DNA of 64,000 nucleotides, from the NCBI RefSeq assembly GCF_003609835.1, contig NZ_AP017898.1, positions 3,410,001-3,474,000 on the forward strand, in the 5' to 3' direction. Shown here one piece after another: positions 26,268 through 35,103 of the stretch. This DNA comes from Sphingopyxis sp. FD7. GTDB lineage: Bacteria > Pseudomonadota > Alphaproteobacteria > Sphingomonadales > Sphingomonadaceae. The notes beneath the pieces were generated by a model that saw only the letters and a list, made by a program, of their open reading frames with translations, did not search any database and was not told the DNA's origin. A program made the translations under genes and the position numbers. How positions within the stretch are numbered: position 1 is the stretch's first letter; each line of letters starts with the position of its first letter.

Positions 26268-26848
26268 GCGCCGACCTATCGCAATGTAGCGACCAGGATC
26301 TGGCGGCCTTTGCGCGCGCGCACCGCGAAGACGCCTATCGCGAGTTGCTGCGCCGTTACAAAACGGGCGTCTACCGGCTCATCGTAAAGCAGATCGGCGA
26401 TGCCGACGAGGCGATGGATTTGACGCAGGAGACGTTCGTCTCCGGCTTTTCGGCGCTCGATCGCTATGATGGCGAACGCCCCTTCCGCACATGGATCGCC
26501 CGTATCGCGCTCAACAAATGTCGCGACTGGGCACGACGGCGAAAGGTGCGCGCCTTTTTCTCCCGCGCGCTCCCGCTCGAAAATGCGCATCACGTAGCAA
26601 GCGATGGTCCTGGGCCCGATTCCGCGGCGACCGACAGGCGAGAGCTCGCCAGGGTTCGCGGGGCGATCGATCAGCTGCCGCAGAATTTGCGCGAAGTGTT
26701 GCTCCTCCGCGGTGTCGACGAGGTCAGCCAGGCCGAAACAGCGGTCATTTTGCGGGTCAGCGAGAAAACAGTCGAAACGCGCCTCTATCGAGCGCGGACC
26801 AGGCTCCGGGAATTGCTCGCGGGAACATCTGCGAGCGCCGAGGGTTGA
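26264..26848 (+). CDS. ECF-type RNA polymerase sigma factor (CnrH-like)
   Basis: 194 residues from a GTG overlapping the sensor stop (GTGA). Region 2 (AYRELLRRYKTGVYRLIVK, DLTQETFVSGFSAL, FRTWIARIALNKCRDWARRR) and region 4 (LPQNLREVLLLRGVDEVS, AETAVILRVSEKTVETRL) are both complete. It would be released from the CnrY-like protein when the sensor binds metal, and would transcribe this set and probably the downstream copAB genes. Direct targets cannot be read from sequence. Confidence 0.9.
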   Translation: MSADLSQCSDQDLAAFARAHREDAYRELLRRYKTGVYRLIVKQIGDADEAMDLTQETFVSGFSALDRYDGERPFRTWIARIALNKCRDWARRRKVRAFFSRALPLENAHHVASDGPGPDSAATDRRELARVRGAIDQLPQNLREVLLLRGVDEVSQAETAVILRVSEKTVETRLYRARTRLRELLAGTSASAEG

Positions 26849-26905
26849 GGGTTCGACCGCTCGTTCAGGCGGCATCTCCTCATCGTCCGGCATTTTTATT
26901 GAGGG

Positions 26906-26922
26906 GCAGGCGTGCCGCCTGC
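26906..26922. repeat. short dyad upstream of copA
   Basis: GCAGGC and GCCTGC around a 5-nt loop, about 40 bp before the copA start. It could be an operator or a weak hairpin that ends sigma-gene transcription. Confidence 0.4.
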
Positions 26923-26961
26923 GTATAGCTTTAGGAACAGTCAGTAACGGTCGGAAAGAAT

Positions 26962-28803
26962 ATGCAGATGGAAAGGCGTCGGTTCGTCAGTGGAGCTTTG
27001 GGTGGAGGGGCTGCTGCGGCGATGGCCGCATGGTTCCCGGCCTGGGCCCAGCCGGTGTCGTCCGGCATCACCGCGCCGCTTCCGACCGTATCCGGCAATG
27101 ACATAACGCTGCGCATCGCGCGCCAGACGATGCGCATCGACGGCAAGGTCAGTCGCGCGATCGGGATCAACGGCACCGTGCCCGCGCCGCTCGTCCGGCT
27201 GAAGGAGGGACAAAACGCGCGCCTCACCGTCGTCAACGATCTCGACGAGGACAGCTCGATTCACTGGCACGGCCTGATCCTGCCGTTCCAGATGGACGGC
27301 GTGCCCGGCGTCAGCTTCCCCGGGATCAAGCCGCGCTCGAAGTTTGTCTATGAATTCCCGGTCGTTCAATCGGGGACCTATTGGTATCACAGCCATTCGG
27401 GGCTTCAGGAACAGCTCGGCCATTATGGCCCGATCGTCATCGATCCCGCGGGCGCCGACCCGATCGGCTACGACCGCGAGCATGTCGTCGTCCTGTCCGA
27501 CCACAGTCAATTGTCGCCCGAGGCGATCTTCCGCAAGCTCAAGGTCAATCCCGGCCATTTCAACATGCAGCGCCAGACGCTGGCGGGCCTGCTTGCCGGC
27601 AAGGATCAACCGCTCAAGGAGCGGATCGATTGGGGCAAGATGCGGATGGACCCGACCGACGTCGCCGACGTCAATGGTTCGACCTACACCTTCCTCGTCA
27701 ACGGCCATGGTCCGCGCGACAACTGGACCGCGCTCTTCAGCCCCGGCGAGCGGGTACGCCTGCGCATCGTCAATGCGTCGGCGATGACGATCTTCAACGT
27801 CCGTATCCCGGGCCTCAGGATGACCGTCGTCCAGGCTGATGGGCTCAATGTCGTGCCGACCGAAATCGACGAGTTCCAGATCGCGGTCGCCGAAACCTAT
27901 GACGTCATCGTGACCCCGGTCGAGGACCGTGCTTATACGCTCGTTGCCGAGGCCAATGACCGCTCGGGCATGGGACGCGCGACGCTCGCACCGCGCGCTG
28001 GCATGGTCGCCGAGGTGCCGCCGCTCCGCGAACGGCCGCTCGCGACCATGAAGGACATGGGCATGGGCGACATGTCGGGCGGCGCGATGGCGGGTATGGA
28101 CCATTCGGGCGGCGATATGGGCGCCATGCCCATGCCGGCGAGCGACCCTTCTTGTCCTCCCGAACATGCCAAGATGGGCCATTGTACGCCAGCGGGGGAA
28201 AGCGGCGCGATGGCGGGCATGGATCATGGATCTGGCGGAGGCATGCAGCACAGCATGCGCGACTTCAGTGTCGCGCCGCAGGTCAAGCGCGATCCCAGCG
28301 TTCAGACGATCTCGCCGATGCCGATGGATCGCATGGGCGAGCCGGGGCAGGGACTGGAGAATGTCGGGCACAAGGTGCTGACCTACCATGACCTTGTCGC
28401 GCTCGAGCGCAACCCCGATACCCGCGCCGCCTCGCGCTCGCTCGACATCCATCTGACCGGCAATATGGAACGCTTCATGTGGTCGTTCGACGGCATCAAG
28501 ATGTCCGACTATCACGAGCCCATCCCCTTCATCGAGGGAGAGCGCGTGCGGATCAACCTCATCAACGATTCGATGATGAGCCACCCCATCCACCTCCACG
28601 GCCATTTTTTCGAACTGGTGACGGGCAAGGGCGACCGGTCGCCGCGCAAGCATACGGTGCTTGTCCAGCCGGGCGGCATCGCGAGCTTCGATTTCACCGC
28701 CGACGCGCTCGGCGACTGGGCGTTCCATTGCCACCTTCTCTATCACATGCACGCGGGGATGATGCGCGTCGTCAGCGTCCGTCCGAAGGGAGACGGCGAA
28801 TGA
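26962..28803 (+). CDS. copA: copper-resistance multicopper oxidase CopA
   Basis: 613 residues. Twin-arginine signal (ERRRFVSGALGGG). Three cupredoxin domains with all four copper-binding blocks: IHWHG (~95), YWYHSHSG (~137), HPIHLHGHFF (~540) and the type-1 site HCHLLYHMHAGMM (~590). Between domains 2 and 3 is a long Met/His-rich segment (MKDMGMGDMSGG, AMAGMDHSGG) that also contains CPPEHAKMGHCTP. PcoA/CopA enzymes oxidise Cu(I) and bind copper in the periplasm. ATGA overlap with copB. Not to be confused with the CopA P-type ATPase. Confidence 0.96.
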   Translation: MQMERRRFVSGALGGGAAAAMAAWFPAWAQPVSSGITAPLPTVSGNDITLRIARQTMRIDGKVSRAIGINGTVPAPLVRLKEGQNARLTVVNDLDEDSSIHWHGLILPFQMDGVPGVSFPGIKPRSKFVYEFPVVQSGTYWYHSHSGLQEQLGHYGPIVIDPAGADPIGYDREHVVVLSDHSQLSPEAIFRKLKVNPGHFNMQRQTLAGLLAGKDQPLKERIDWGKMRMDPTDVADVNGSTYTFLVNGHGPRDNWTALFSPGERVRLRIVNASAMTIFNVRIPGLRMTVVQADGLNVVPTEIDEFQIAVAETYDVIVTPVEDRAYTLVAEANDRSGMGRATLAPRAGMVAEVPPLRERPLATMKDMGMGDMSGGAMAGMDHSGGDMGAMPMPASDPSCPPEHAKMGHCTPAGESGAMAGMDHGSGGGMQHSMRDFSVAPQVKRDPSVQTISPMPMDRMGEPGQGLENVGHKVLTYHDLVALERNPDTRAASRSLDIHLTGNMERFMWSFDGIKMSDYHEPIPFIEGERVRINLINDSMMSHPIHLHGHFFELVTGKGDRSPRKHTVLVQPGGIASFDFTADALGDWAFHCHLLYHMHAGMMRVVSVRPKGDGE

Positions 28804-30011
28804 CCCGGGTCGCGCTTCTCCTCGCGGGTATCGCCCCGCTGGCCTTTGCTGTGCCCGCCGCGGCGCAGTCGATGGATCATTCGATGCATGGTGCGGCGCC
28901 CGCGCCGACACCCGCTCCCTCGCCAACGCCAGCACCCGTAGCGCAGTCCGCGCCCGAAGCGCCCGCCGAAGGGTCGATGGAGCAGATGGACCATGGGAAC
29001 ATGCAGGGCATGGACATGGAACCCGAGGCTTCAAGCTGCCCGCCCGAACATGCGGCGATGGGTCATTGTACGCCTGAGGCGGAAGCTCCAGGCAAGGGCG
29101 CTTCGGACATGGGTGCGATGGATCATGGCGCACCGCAGCCGTCCGATCCCGATTGCCCGCCCGAACATGCCAAAATGGGCCATTGCACCCCGAAGGGCGG
29201 ATCTGCGGACGCGATGGCGGGAATGGAAGGCATGGCGACCACGAGCAGCGCTAGCGGCACCGATTTGCCGCCGGGCGATGCTACCGCGCCTGCGCCTCCC
29301 GGCGACTGGTATGCCGATCGCATTTATCCCCAAGCCGAAATGGAGCATTCGCGCCACGACATGATGAAAGAGAATGGTGCGCAGACCATCGCTTTCATCA
29401 GCTTCAACCTTGCCGAATATCAGGCGCGCAAGGGCCGCGACGGGTTCCGCTGGGACGGTGAGGCTTGGTACGGCGGCGACATTAACCGGCTGACGATCAA
29501 GAGCGAAGGCGAGGGCGTGTTCGGCGAAGGCATCGAGAGCGCCGAGGTACAGGCGCTCTACAGCCGGGCGATCGGACCCTATTTCAACGCGCAGGCGGGT
29601 ATCAGGCAGGATCTTGGGCCCGGCCCCGACCGCACCTATGCGACGATCGGCTTCGAGGGGCTCGCCCCCTATTGGTTCGAAGTCGAGGGCGCGCTGTTTC
29701 TTTCGAACAAGGGTGATCTGCTCGCCCGGCTCGAAGGCTATTACGACCAGCGCATCACCCAGAAACTGATCCTCCAGCCGATGGCGGAGGTCAATTTTGC
29801 GCTCCAGGATGTCCCCGAGACCGGCGTTGGTTCGGGGCTTTCGGATTTCGAGCTCGGGCTTCGCCTGCGTTACGAGGTCGTGAAGGAATTCGCGCCTTAT
29901 GTCGGCGTCGAATGGGCGCGCAAGGTCGGCGATACCGCGCGTTTTGCCCGCGCCGCGGGCGAGGATGCGAGCGGCGTCAGCTTCGTGATGGGGGTGCGGG
30001 CCTGGTTCTAG
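28800..30011 (+). CDS. copB: copper resistance protein CopB (outer membrane)
   Basis: 403 residues from the ATG at 28800, overlapping the copA stop (ATGA). Signal peptide cleaved after VPAAAQS. Residues ~24-165 are a low-complexity Met/His/Pro-rich region with two copies of CPPEHAxMGHCTP. From ~170 the CopB barrel begins (DWYADRIYPQAEMEHSRHD, GYYDQRITQKLILQPMAEV) and ends VMGVRAWF with a terminal Phe. CopB sequesters or releases copper at the outer membrane. Length fits the long-tailed class. Confidence 0.95.
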   Translation: MTRVALLLAGIAPLAFAVPAAAQSMDHSMHGAAPAPTPAPSPTPAPVAQSAPEAPAEGSMEQMDHGNMQGMDMEPEASSCPPEHAAMGHCTPEAEAPGKGASDMGAMDHGAPQPSDPDCPPEHAKMGHCTPKGGSADAMAGMEGMATTSSASGTDLPPGDATAPAPPGDWYADRIYPQAEMEHSRHDMMKENGAQTIAFISFNLAEYQARKGRDGFRWDGEAWYGGDINRLTIKSEGEGVFGEGIESAEVQALYSRAIGPYFNAQAGIRQDLGPGPDRTYATIGFEGLAPYWFEVEGALFLSNKGDLLARLEGYYDQRITQKLILQPMAEVNFALQDVPETGVGSGLSDFELGLRLRYEVVKEFAPYVGVEWARKVGDTARFARAAGEDASGVSFVMGVRAWF

Positions 30012-30049
30012 AAGTTTCGCGGGGTGGCGACACGTCGAGGAGAAATGCC

Positions 30050-30493
30050 GTGAAACCAGCCTATCGCAGCCTCGCGCTGCAGACGATCGTCAGCGGCGTC
30101 ATCATGTATCTGGTGATGTTCGTCATGATCGACCGCCTCTCGAGCTTCTACAATAATCTCAACATGCTCTACATGACGCTGATGATGGTCTCGCCGATGG
30201 TCGTGCTGATGATCGTCGCAATGCCGGGCATGTTCCCGTCGAAACGTCTCAATACGTTCCTGCTGCTGGGATCGGCAGTTGCCTTCTTCGGGAGCTTCGG
30301 GCTCATCCGGACACAGACGACGATCGGCGACACGGCCTTCTTGCGTTCGATGATCCCGCATCACTCGGGCGCGATCCTCATGTGTGAACAGGCTTCTCTC
30401 AAAGATGCCGAGATACGCGAACTCTGCCGCGGCATCATCGCGGGGCAGGCGGCCGAAATCGAACAGATGAAATCCATTCTCGCGAGGAAATGA
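30050..30493 (+). CDS. DUF305 membrane protein
   Basis: 147 residues from the GTG at 30050, with GAGGAG upstream; an ATG at 30045 is out of frame and stops at once. Three membrane helices (IVSGVIMYLVMFVMI, YMTLMMVSPMVVLMIVA, FLLLGSAVAFFGSFGLI), then the DUF305 helical domain starting at FLRSMIPHHSGAILMCEQA, with ELCRGIIAGQAAEIEQMK. The HHSGA...M motif is thought to bind metal. The family is common in copper loci. One base separates it from the DUF411 gene, so it is part of the copAB operon. Confidence 0.88.
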   Translation: MKPAYRSLALQTIVSGVIMYLVMFVMIDRLSSFYNNLNMLYMTLMMVSPMVVLMIVAMPGMFPSKRLNTFLLLGSAVAFFGSFGLIRTQTTIGDTAFLRSMIPHHSGAILMCEQASLKDAEIRELCRGIIAGQAAEIEQMKSILARK

Positions 30494-30494
30494 C

Positions 30495-31019
30495 ATGAAA
30501 AATCTGATGACGCGCCGTCATCTTTTCGGCCTGATTGCGGTCGGATCGGGGATGGCGCTTGCGGCATGCAATTCTGCCTCGGGCCCGGCGGCGACCAGCG
30601 ATAAGAATGGCGCGGCGCCCGCGCCGGGCGCCGAGACGTCCAGCCCCAAGCGAATGCTCGTTTATCGCGATCCCGAATGCGGCTGCTGCGAAGCTTGGGC
30701 GGATATCGCACGCAAGGCCGGTTATGATGTGACTGTCGAGAACCGCGCTGACATGGCCGCCGTAAAGACGCGATATGGTGTGCCTGGCCAGCTGGCGTCG
30801 TGCCACACGGCCGTGATCGGCGGCTATGCGATCGAGGGTCATGTGCCGATGCGGCATGTTGCGAGACTCCTCCACGACAAGCCACGCGACATTCGCGGAA
30901 TCGCCGTGCCCGGCATGCCGCGCGGTTCTCCGGGAATGGAAATGCCGGACGGAAGCGCGGACGCATTCGAAGTGATGGCATTCGGCAGCGACGGCAAGGT
31001 TTCTGAATTCCGCGCATGA
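30495..31019 (+). CDS. DUF411 metal-binding lipoprotein
   Basis: 174 residues. Lipoprotein signal with lipobox LAAC (~25). DUF411 core: YRDPECGCCEAWADI (~58-70), LASCHTAVIGGYAIEGHVP (~98-115), and HDKPRDIRGIAVPGMPRGSPGM. The thioredoxin-like family has CxxC-like ECGCC plus a later Cys-His pair and is found with copper-resistance genes; its exact task is unknown. A decayed second copy lies at 31395-31559. Confidence 0.9.
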   Translation: MKNLMTRRHLFGLIAVGSGMALAACNSASGPAATSDKNGAAPAPGAETSSPKRMLVYRDPECGCCEAWADIARKAGYDVTVENRADMAAVKTRYGVPGQLASCHTAVIGGYAIEGHVPMRHVARLLHDKPRDIRGIAVPGMPRGSPGMEMPDGSADAFEVMAFGSDGKVSEFRA

Positions 31020-31045
31020 CCTGCCGACACGAAGAGGAGACAGAT

Positions 31046-31393
31046 ATGACGAGATTCATTCCCCTAGCGAGCGCCGCCGCGCTGATATTTGCTCTGGCAG
31101 GATGCGGCACTGAGCCCGCGCAGCAGAGCGACGTCACACCGGAACAGAGTGAGGTCACTGCCGGTGAGCCGCCCGCAATGGTCGAGACCATGCCCGTAGC
31201 GGACGAGCCGCCCGCCGCGTCTGCCCCGGCGGCGCCGACCGAAGAAGCGATGCCTCCGGAGAAATCCCGCCCCAAGCAAGAACCCGCCGCGAAGGCCGCT
31301 GTGCCGCCGCGGGCAAAGGCCGCGCCGGAAGCGCCGAAACCTGTCGAACCCGAACCCGATCCTCATGCCGGGCACGATATGGACAAAAAATAA
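31046..31393 (+). CDS. small Pro/Ala/Glu-rich lipoprotein
   Basis: 115 residues from the ATG at 31046, with AGGAG upstream. Lipobox LAGC (~18-21). The mature chain is low-complexity (PPAASAPAAPTEEAMPPEK, KAAPEAPKPVEPEPDP) and ends DPHAGHDMDKK, a His/Met tail like those in CopB-type proteins. No catalytic motif. Probably an envelope-bound metal-binding or spacer protein expressed with the operon. Confidence 0.75.
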   Translation: MTRFIPLASAAALIFALAGCGTEPAQQSDVTPEQSEVTAGEPPAMVETMPVADEPPAASAPAAPTEEAMPPEKSRPKQEPAAKAAVPPRAKAAPEAPKPVEPEPDPHAGHDMDKK

Positions 31394-31394
31394 G

Positions 31395-31559
31395 GAGCAT
31401 GTGCCGACGCGGCATGTCGCCCGGGCGGTCGAGGACAAGCTGCGCGAAGTGTCCGGCATCGCCGCGCCCGGCATGCCGCGCGGTCGGGCGCTGCTCGATG
31501 CCGCAGCGAGAGATATAACCATATGGAATAACCATCTCGTTTATAGCGATGAGTGGTGA
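31395..31559 (+). pseudogene. remnant of a second DUF411 gene
   Basis: From 31395 the frame reads EHVPTRHVARAVEDKLREVS and then GIAAPGMPRG, which aligns with EGHVPMRHVARLLHDKPRDI and RGIAVPGMPRG of the intact DUF411 gene at 30495. The N-terminal half with the Cys motif is gone and there is no start. It is a duplication or recombination leftover immediately after the lipoprotein gene. Confidence 0.8.
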
Positions 31560-31634
31560 TTATTTCTGGTCATGCCAAGGCCGCGAAGATAGCTCGGTGG
31601 CGAAGCCGAGAGCTTTCGCAAATGGGAGGGGACC

Positions 31635-34106
31635 ATGAGAAAATTGCTTCGCACGAGTGGCTCGATTATCGCCGTCCTGGCAGGCATGTCGGCCGCCGCC
31701 GCCTTCGCGCAGGATAACGCCAAAGAGGCGCCGGGGCCAGGCGCGTCGCAGGGCGAAATCGTCGTGACGGGTACGCGGCGGAACGATCTCAAGGCGGCCG
31801 ATTCCGCTCAGCCGATCGACATCATCACCGGTGCCGAACTGCTCGAAAAGGGCACGGCCGACATGAATGATCTCCTGCGCACCGAGGTCCCGTCGCTCAA
31901 TGTCCAGCGCCTCGTCAGCAACGACGGCGCCGTTTTTACCCGGCCTTTCTCGCTGCGCGGCCTGCCGCCGGACCAGACGCTGGTGCTCGTGAATGGCAAG
32001 CGGCGCCATCGCGGCGCGACGGTCCAGTTCACCAATGTTCCCTATATCCGGGGATCGCAGGGACCCGATCTTTCGGCGATCCCGTCGATCGCGATCGGCC
32101 AGCTCGAGGTTCTGCGTGACGGCGCGTCGGCGCTCTATGGATCGGATGCGATCGCCGGCGTCCTCAATTTCGGTCTGCGCCGCGACCGCGAAGGCGGATT
32201 GCTGATCGCCCGCTATGGCCAATTCTATAAGGGCGACGGCGAGGATTTCCTCGTCCAGGGCAATGTCGGGCTTCCCTTCACCGACGCCGGTTTCGTCAAC
32301 ATCAGCGGCGAATATGTGAACGCCAGCACGACGTCGCGCGGCATTCAGCGTCCCGACGCGCAGGCGCTCATCGATGCCGGCGTTCAGGATGTCCCGGTCC
32401 CGGCGCAGCGCTGGGGAAATCCCGAATCCGAGGCGGCGCGCATCTTCGTCAATGCCGGCATCGAACTGTCGGAGGAGATGGAATTCTACACCTTCGGCAA
32501 CTATAGCTGGAGCCGCGGCACGACGGCCTTCTTTTACCGCAACCCCGATGCCAGCTTCATTTCCACCTCGATTCCGCTCACCAATACGCCCGGAGGACAG
32601 CGCTTCAGCTTCCGCCAGCTCTTTCCCGGCGGCTTTACGCCGGATTTCGGCGCCACGGTGACCGACGCGGCGCTTGCGGCCGGCCTCAAGGGCGAATTCT
32701 CCTCGGGCCTGACCTATGACCTCAGCGCTTCTTATGGCCAGAACCATGCTTCCTACCGGATCGAAAATACGGTCAATCCGTCGCTTGGCCTCGCGTCGCC
32801 AACATCCTTCAAGCCGGGGCAGCTCGAGCAGCGCGAACTCGCTTTCAATCTCGATCTCACTTACCCCATCGCGATCGGCACCTCCGATCCGCTGACGCTT
32901 GCCGGCGGTCTCGAGTATCGGCGCGAGACATATGAGATCACGGCCGGCGACATCGCATCATGGCAGGTTGGTCCTTTCGCGTCGGTCATCGATCCCGATA
33001 CCGGAAACCGCGTCGGACTGCCGGTCGGCTCGAACGGCTTCCCGGGCTTCAGTCCCATCCAGGCGGGCGAGTTCGCGCGCAGCAACTGGGCCGCCTATAC
33101 GTCGCTCGAAGGCAATCTCACCGACGCGCTCCAGTTCGGCCTTGCCGGCCGCTACGAGAATTACTCGGACTTCGGCTCGAAATTCACCTGGAAGATCAAC
33201 GGGCGATATGATTTCTCGGACGTCTTCGCGGTGCGCGGATCGGTCAACACCGGCTTTCGGGCGCCGACGCCGGGCCAGTCGAACGCCTCGCAAGTCCAGA
33301 CCAACATCGACTCGATAACCGGGGCGCCGCTGACCGCAGGCATTATCGCGCCCAACAATCCGGTGGCGCAATTCTTCGGCGCGACGCCGCTTCGGCCCGA
33401 GAATTCGTTCAACGTCGCCGGCGGCATCGTGGTGAAGCCCTCCAATCGCATCACCTTCACGCTCGACTATTTCAACATCAAGGTCGAAGACCGGATCGCC
33501 GTATCGGGCAATTTCAATCTCACCCCGGCGCAGCGCGCGCAGCTCGCGGCGCTTGGCATTCCCGGTGGGGATTCCTTCCAGCAGGTGAGCTTCTTCACCA
33601 ACTCCTTCGACAGCCGCACCCAGGGCGTCGATGCGGTGCTCACCGTGGGCTTCGACCTCGGCGGCGGCAAGGCCACGCTCGGCCTCAACGGCAACTATAC
33701 CAAAACCGATGTCATCAAGGCTTCGCCGGTGATCACTGCGGACCGCGAGCGGCTGCTCGAACTCGAGGGCTTCGTTCCGAAGTGGAAGGGCAATGCGTCC
33801 TTCACTTATGCGGGCGAGCGCTTCGGCTTCGTCGCGCGCGCGAACTATTATGGCAAATGGACCGACTATGGCGCCGCACCGGCTGCCGACCAGACGGGCG
33901 GCGCCGAACTGCTGGTCGATCTCGAGCTGTCCTACAAGGTCAGCGACATGCTCAAGCTTGCGGTCGGCGGCGAGAATATCTTCGACAATTACCCCGACGT
34001 CGAGGCGCGGCAATCCCAGATCAACAACGGGATCCGATATCTCCGCTTCGCGCCGACGGGGTTCAACGGGGGCTTCTGGTACGTTCGCGCGACCGCCTCC
34101 TTCTGA
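31635..34106 (+). CDS. TonB-dependent receptor (second)
   Basis: 823 residues, ribosome site GGGAGGGG. Signal peptide to AAAFAQD. TonB box region GEIVVTGTRR (~37-46), plug with FSLRGLPPDQTLVLVNGKRR and LEVLRDGASALYGSDAIAG (typical of the large sphingomonad/xanthomonad class), long barrel, terminal VRATASF. Ligand unknown; that plug type is often linked to oligosaccharides, peptides or amino-acid derivatives. It lies between the copper operon and the LysR/ABC genes and is closer in type to the receptor at 40635. Confidence 0.93.
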   Translation: MRKLLRTSGSIIAVLAGMSAAAAFAQDNAKEAPGPGASQGEIVVTGTRRNDLKAADSAQPIDIITGAELLEKGTADMNDLLRTEVPSLNVQRLVSNDGAVFTRPFSLRGLPPDQTLVLVNGKRRHRGATVQFTNVPYIRGSQGPDLSAIPSIAIGQLEVLRDGASALYGSDAIAGVLNFGLRRDREGGLLIARYGQFYKGDGEDFLVQGNVGLPFTDAGFVNISGEYVNASTTSRGIQRPDAQALIDAGVQDVPVPAQRWGNPESEAARIFVNAGIELSEEMEFYTFGNYSWSRGTTAFFYRNPDASFISTSIPLTNTPGGQRFSFRQLFPGGFTPDFGATVTDAALAAGLKGEFSSGLTYDLSASYGQNHASYRIENTVNPSLGLASPTSFKPGQLEQRELAFNLDLTYPIAIGTSDPLTLAGGLEYRRETYEITAGDIASWQVGPFASVIDPDTGNRVGLPVGSNGFPGFSPIQAGEFARSNWAAYTSLEGNLTDALQFGLAGRYENYSDFGSKFTWKINGRYDFSDVFAVRGSVNTGFRAPTPGQSNASQVQTNIDSITGAPLTAGIIAPNNPVAQFFGATPLRPENSFNVAGGIVVKPSNRITFTLDYFNIKVEDRIAVSGNFNLTPAQRAQLAALGIPGGDSFQQVSFFTNSFDSRTQGVDAVLTVGFDLGGGKATLGLNGNYTKTDVIKASPVITADRERLLELEGFVPKWKGNASFTYAGERFGFVARANYYGKWTDYGAAPAADQTGGAELLVDLELSYKVSDMLKLAVGGENIFDNYPDVEARQSQINNGIRYLRFAPTGFNGGFWYVRATASF

Positions 34107-34142
34107 TCGGTGGCCGTGAGGGCCGTGCGGCGTCTTGTGTCT

Positions 34143-35048
34143 TCAGCTGGCGTCGGAGCCGAACATCGCGTCGCGGTGGGATTCGAGCACCGCGATAAAG
34201 GCCGCAGCGACTTGGGACATCGGCCTCAACTTCGGCGTGAAGAGCATATATTCGAAATGGACCTCCGGCGCGAAATCACGGACCGTAAGGCCCCGCTCGG
34301 CATAATCCGCTGCGGTCACGGGGTTGAGAATCGAACATCCGACCCCCTGCATGACAAGCGCGCAGATGGTCATCGCATATTGGGTTTCGATGACCATCTC
34401 GCGGTGGACGCCCGCGTCCTCGAAAATGCGGTCGATGCGGTGACGCACGCCGTCCTCGAGCGCGAGCGAAATGAAGGGCTCGCCCTCGAGATCGGCCGGC
34501 CGGATGACGTCCTTGACGGCCAAGCGGTGGCCGGCAGGGAGAACGCAGGCGCCGGGGCAGCGCAGGAAGCGCTCCATCCTTATGCCGGGCAATTCGCGCG
34601 CCGGCGTCGCGAGCCCGATGTCGAACTGCTGGTTCGCCATCCATTGCCGCACCGTCGAGGAACTGCGGGTCTGGAGCTGAACGGTGACGCCGGGATGTGT
34701 CTCGCGAAAGGCCGCGATCACACGCGGCAGGAAACTGACCGCGAGCGCCGGAAGGGCGGCGATCCGGAGCGTGCCGGTCGCCATGTTGCGGATGTCTTCC
34801 GCTACCCGCTTCAGGGCCGCAATGCCCGAGAAGCTCCGCTCGACTTCGTAGAAAAAGGCGTCGGCTTCGGGCGTCACGGTGAGCGCGCTGCCGCGCGAAC
34901 GCAGGAAGAGCTGAAAGCCCAGCTGATGCTCGAGCTCGGCAAGCATCTTGCTCACCGCGGGTTGCGACAGGTTGAGCGACTGCGCGGCCTGGGTGACCGA
35001 TCCCGAGAGCATCACGGCCCTGAAGGCTTCGAGGTGACGCAGGTTCAT
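34143..35048 (-). CDS. LysR family transcriptional regulator
   Basis: 301 residues from the ATG at 35048 (MNLRHLEAFRAVM), with GGGAG upstream. Winged helix (~1-65: SGSVTQAAQSLNLSQPAVSK), then the two-lobe effector domain (FDIGLATPAREL, GVGCSILNPVTAADYA). It resembles the regulators of amino-acid and opine transport operons. It is divergent from the amino-acid ABC operon across 55 bp, so it most likely controls that operon in response to the transported compound. Confidence 0.92.
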   Translation of the reverse strand: MNLRHLEAFRAVMLSGSVTQAAQSLNLSQPAVSKMLAELEHQLGFQLFLRSRGSALTVTPEADAFFYEVERSFSGIAALKRVAEDIRNMATGTLRIAALPALAVSFLPRVIAAFRETHPGVTVQLQTRSSSTVRQWMANQQFDIGLATPARELPGIRMERFLRCPGACVLPAGHRLAVKDVIRPADLEGEPFISLALEDGVRHRIDRIFEDAGVHREMVIETQYAMTICALVMQGVGCSILNPVTAADYAERGLTVRDFAPEVHFEYMLFTPKLRPMSQVAAAFIAVLESHRDAMFGSDAS

Positions 35049-35103
35049 CGGACATCGCTCCCTATAGCTATTTCTTATGGCGCTAGCATTGAAAGCCTCG
35101 TTT

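Noticed and set aside
26941..29133. 730-residue open frame on the minus strand across copA
   Set aside because: Antisense shadow of a high-GC gene with clear copper-oxidase motifs on the plus strand.
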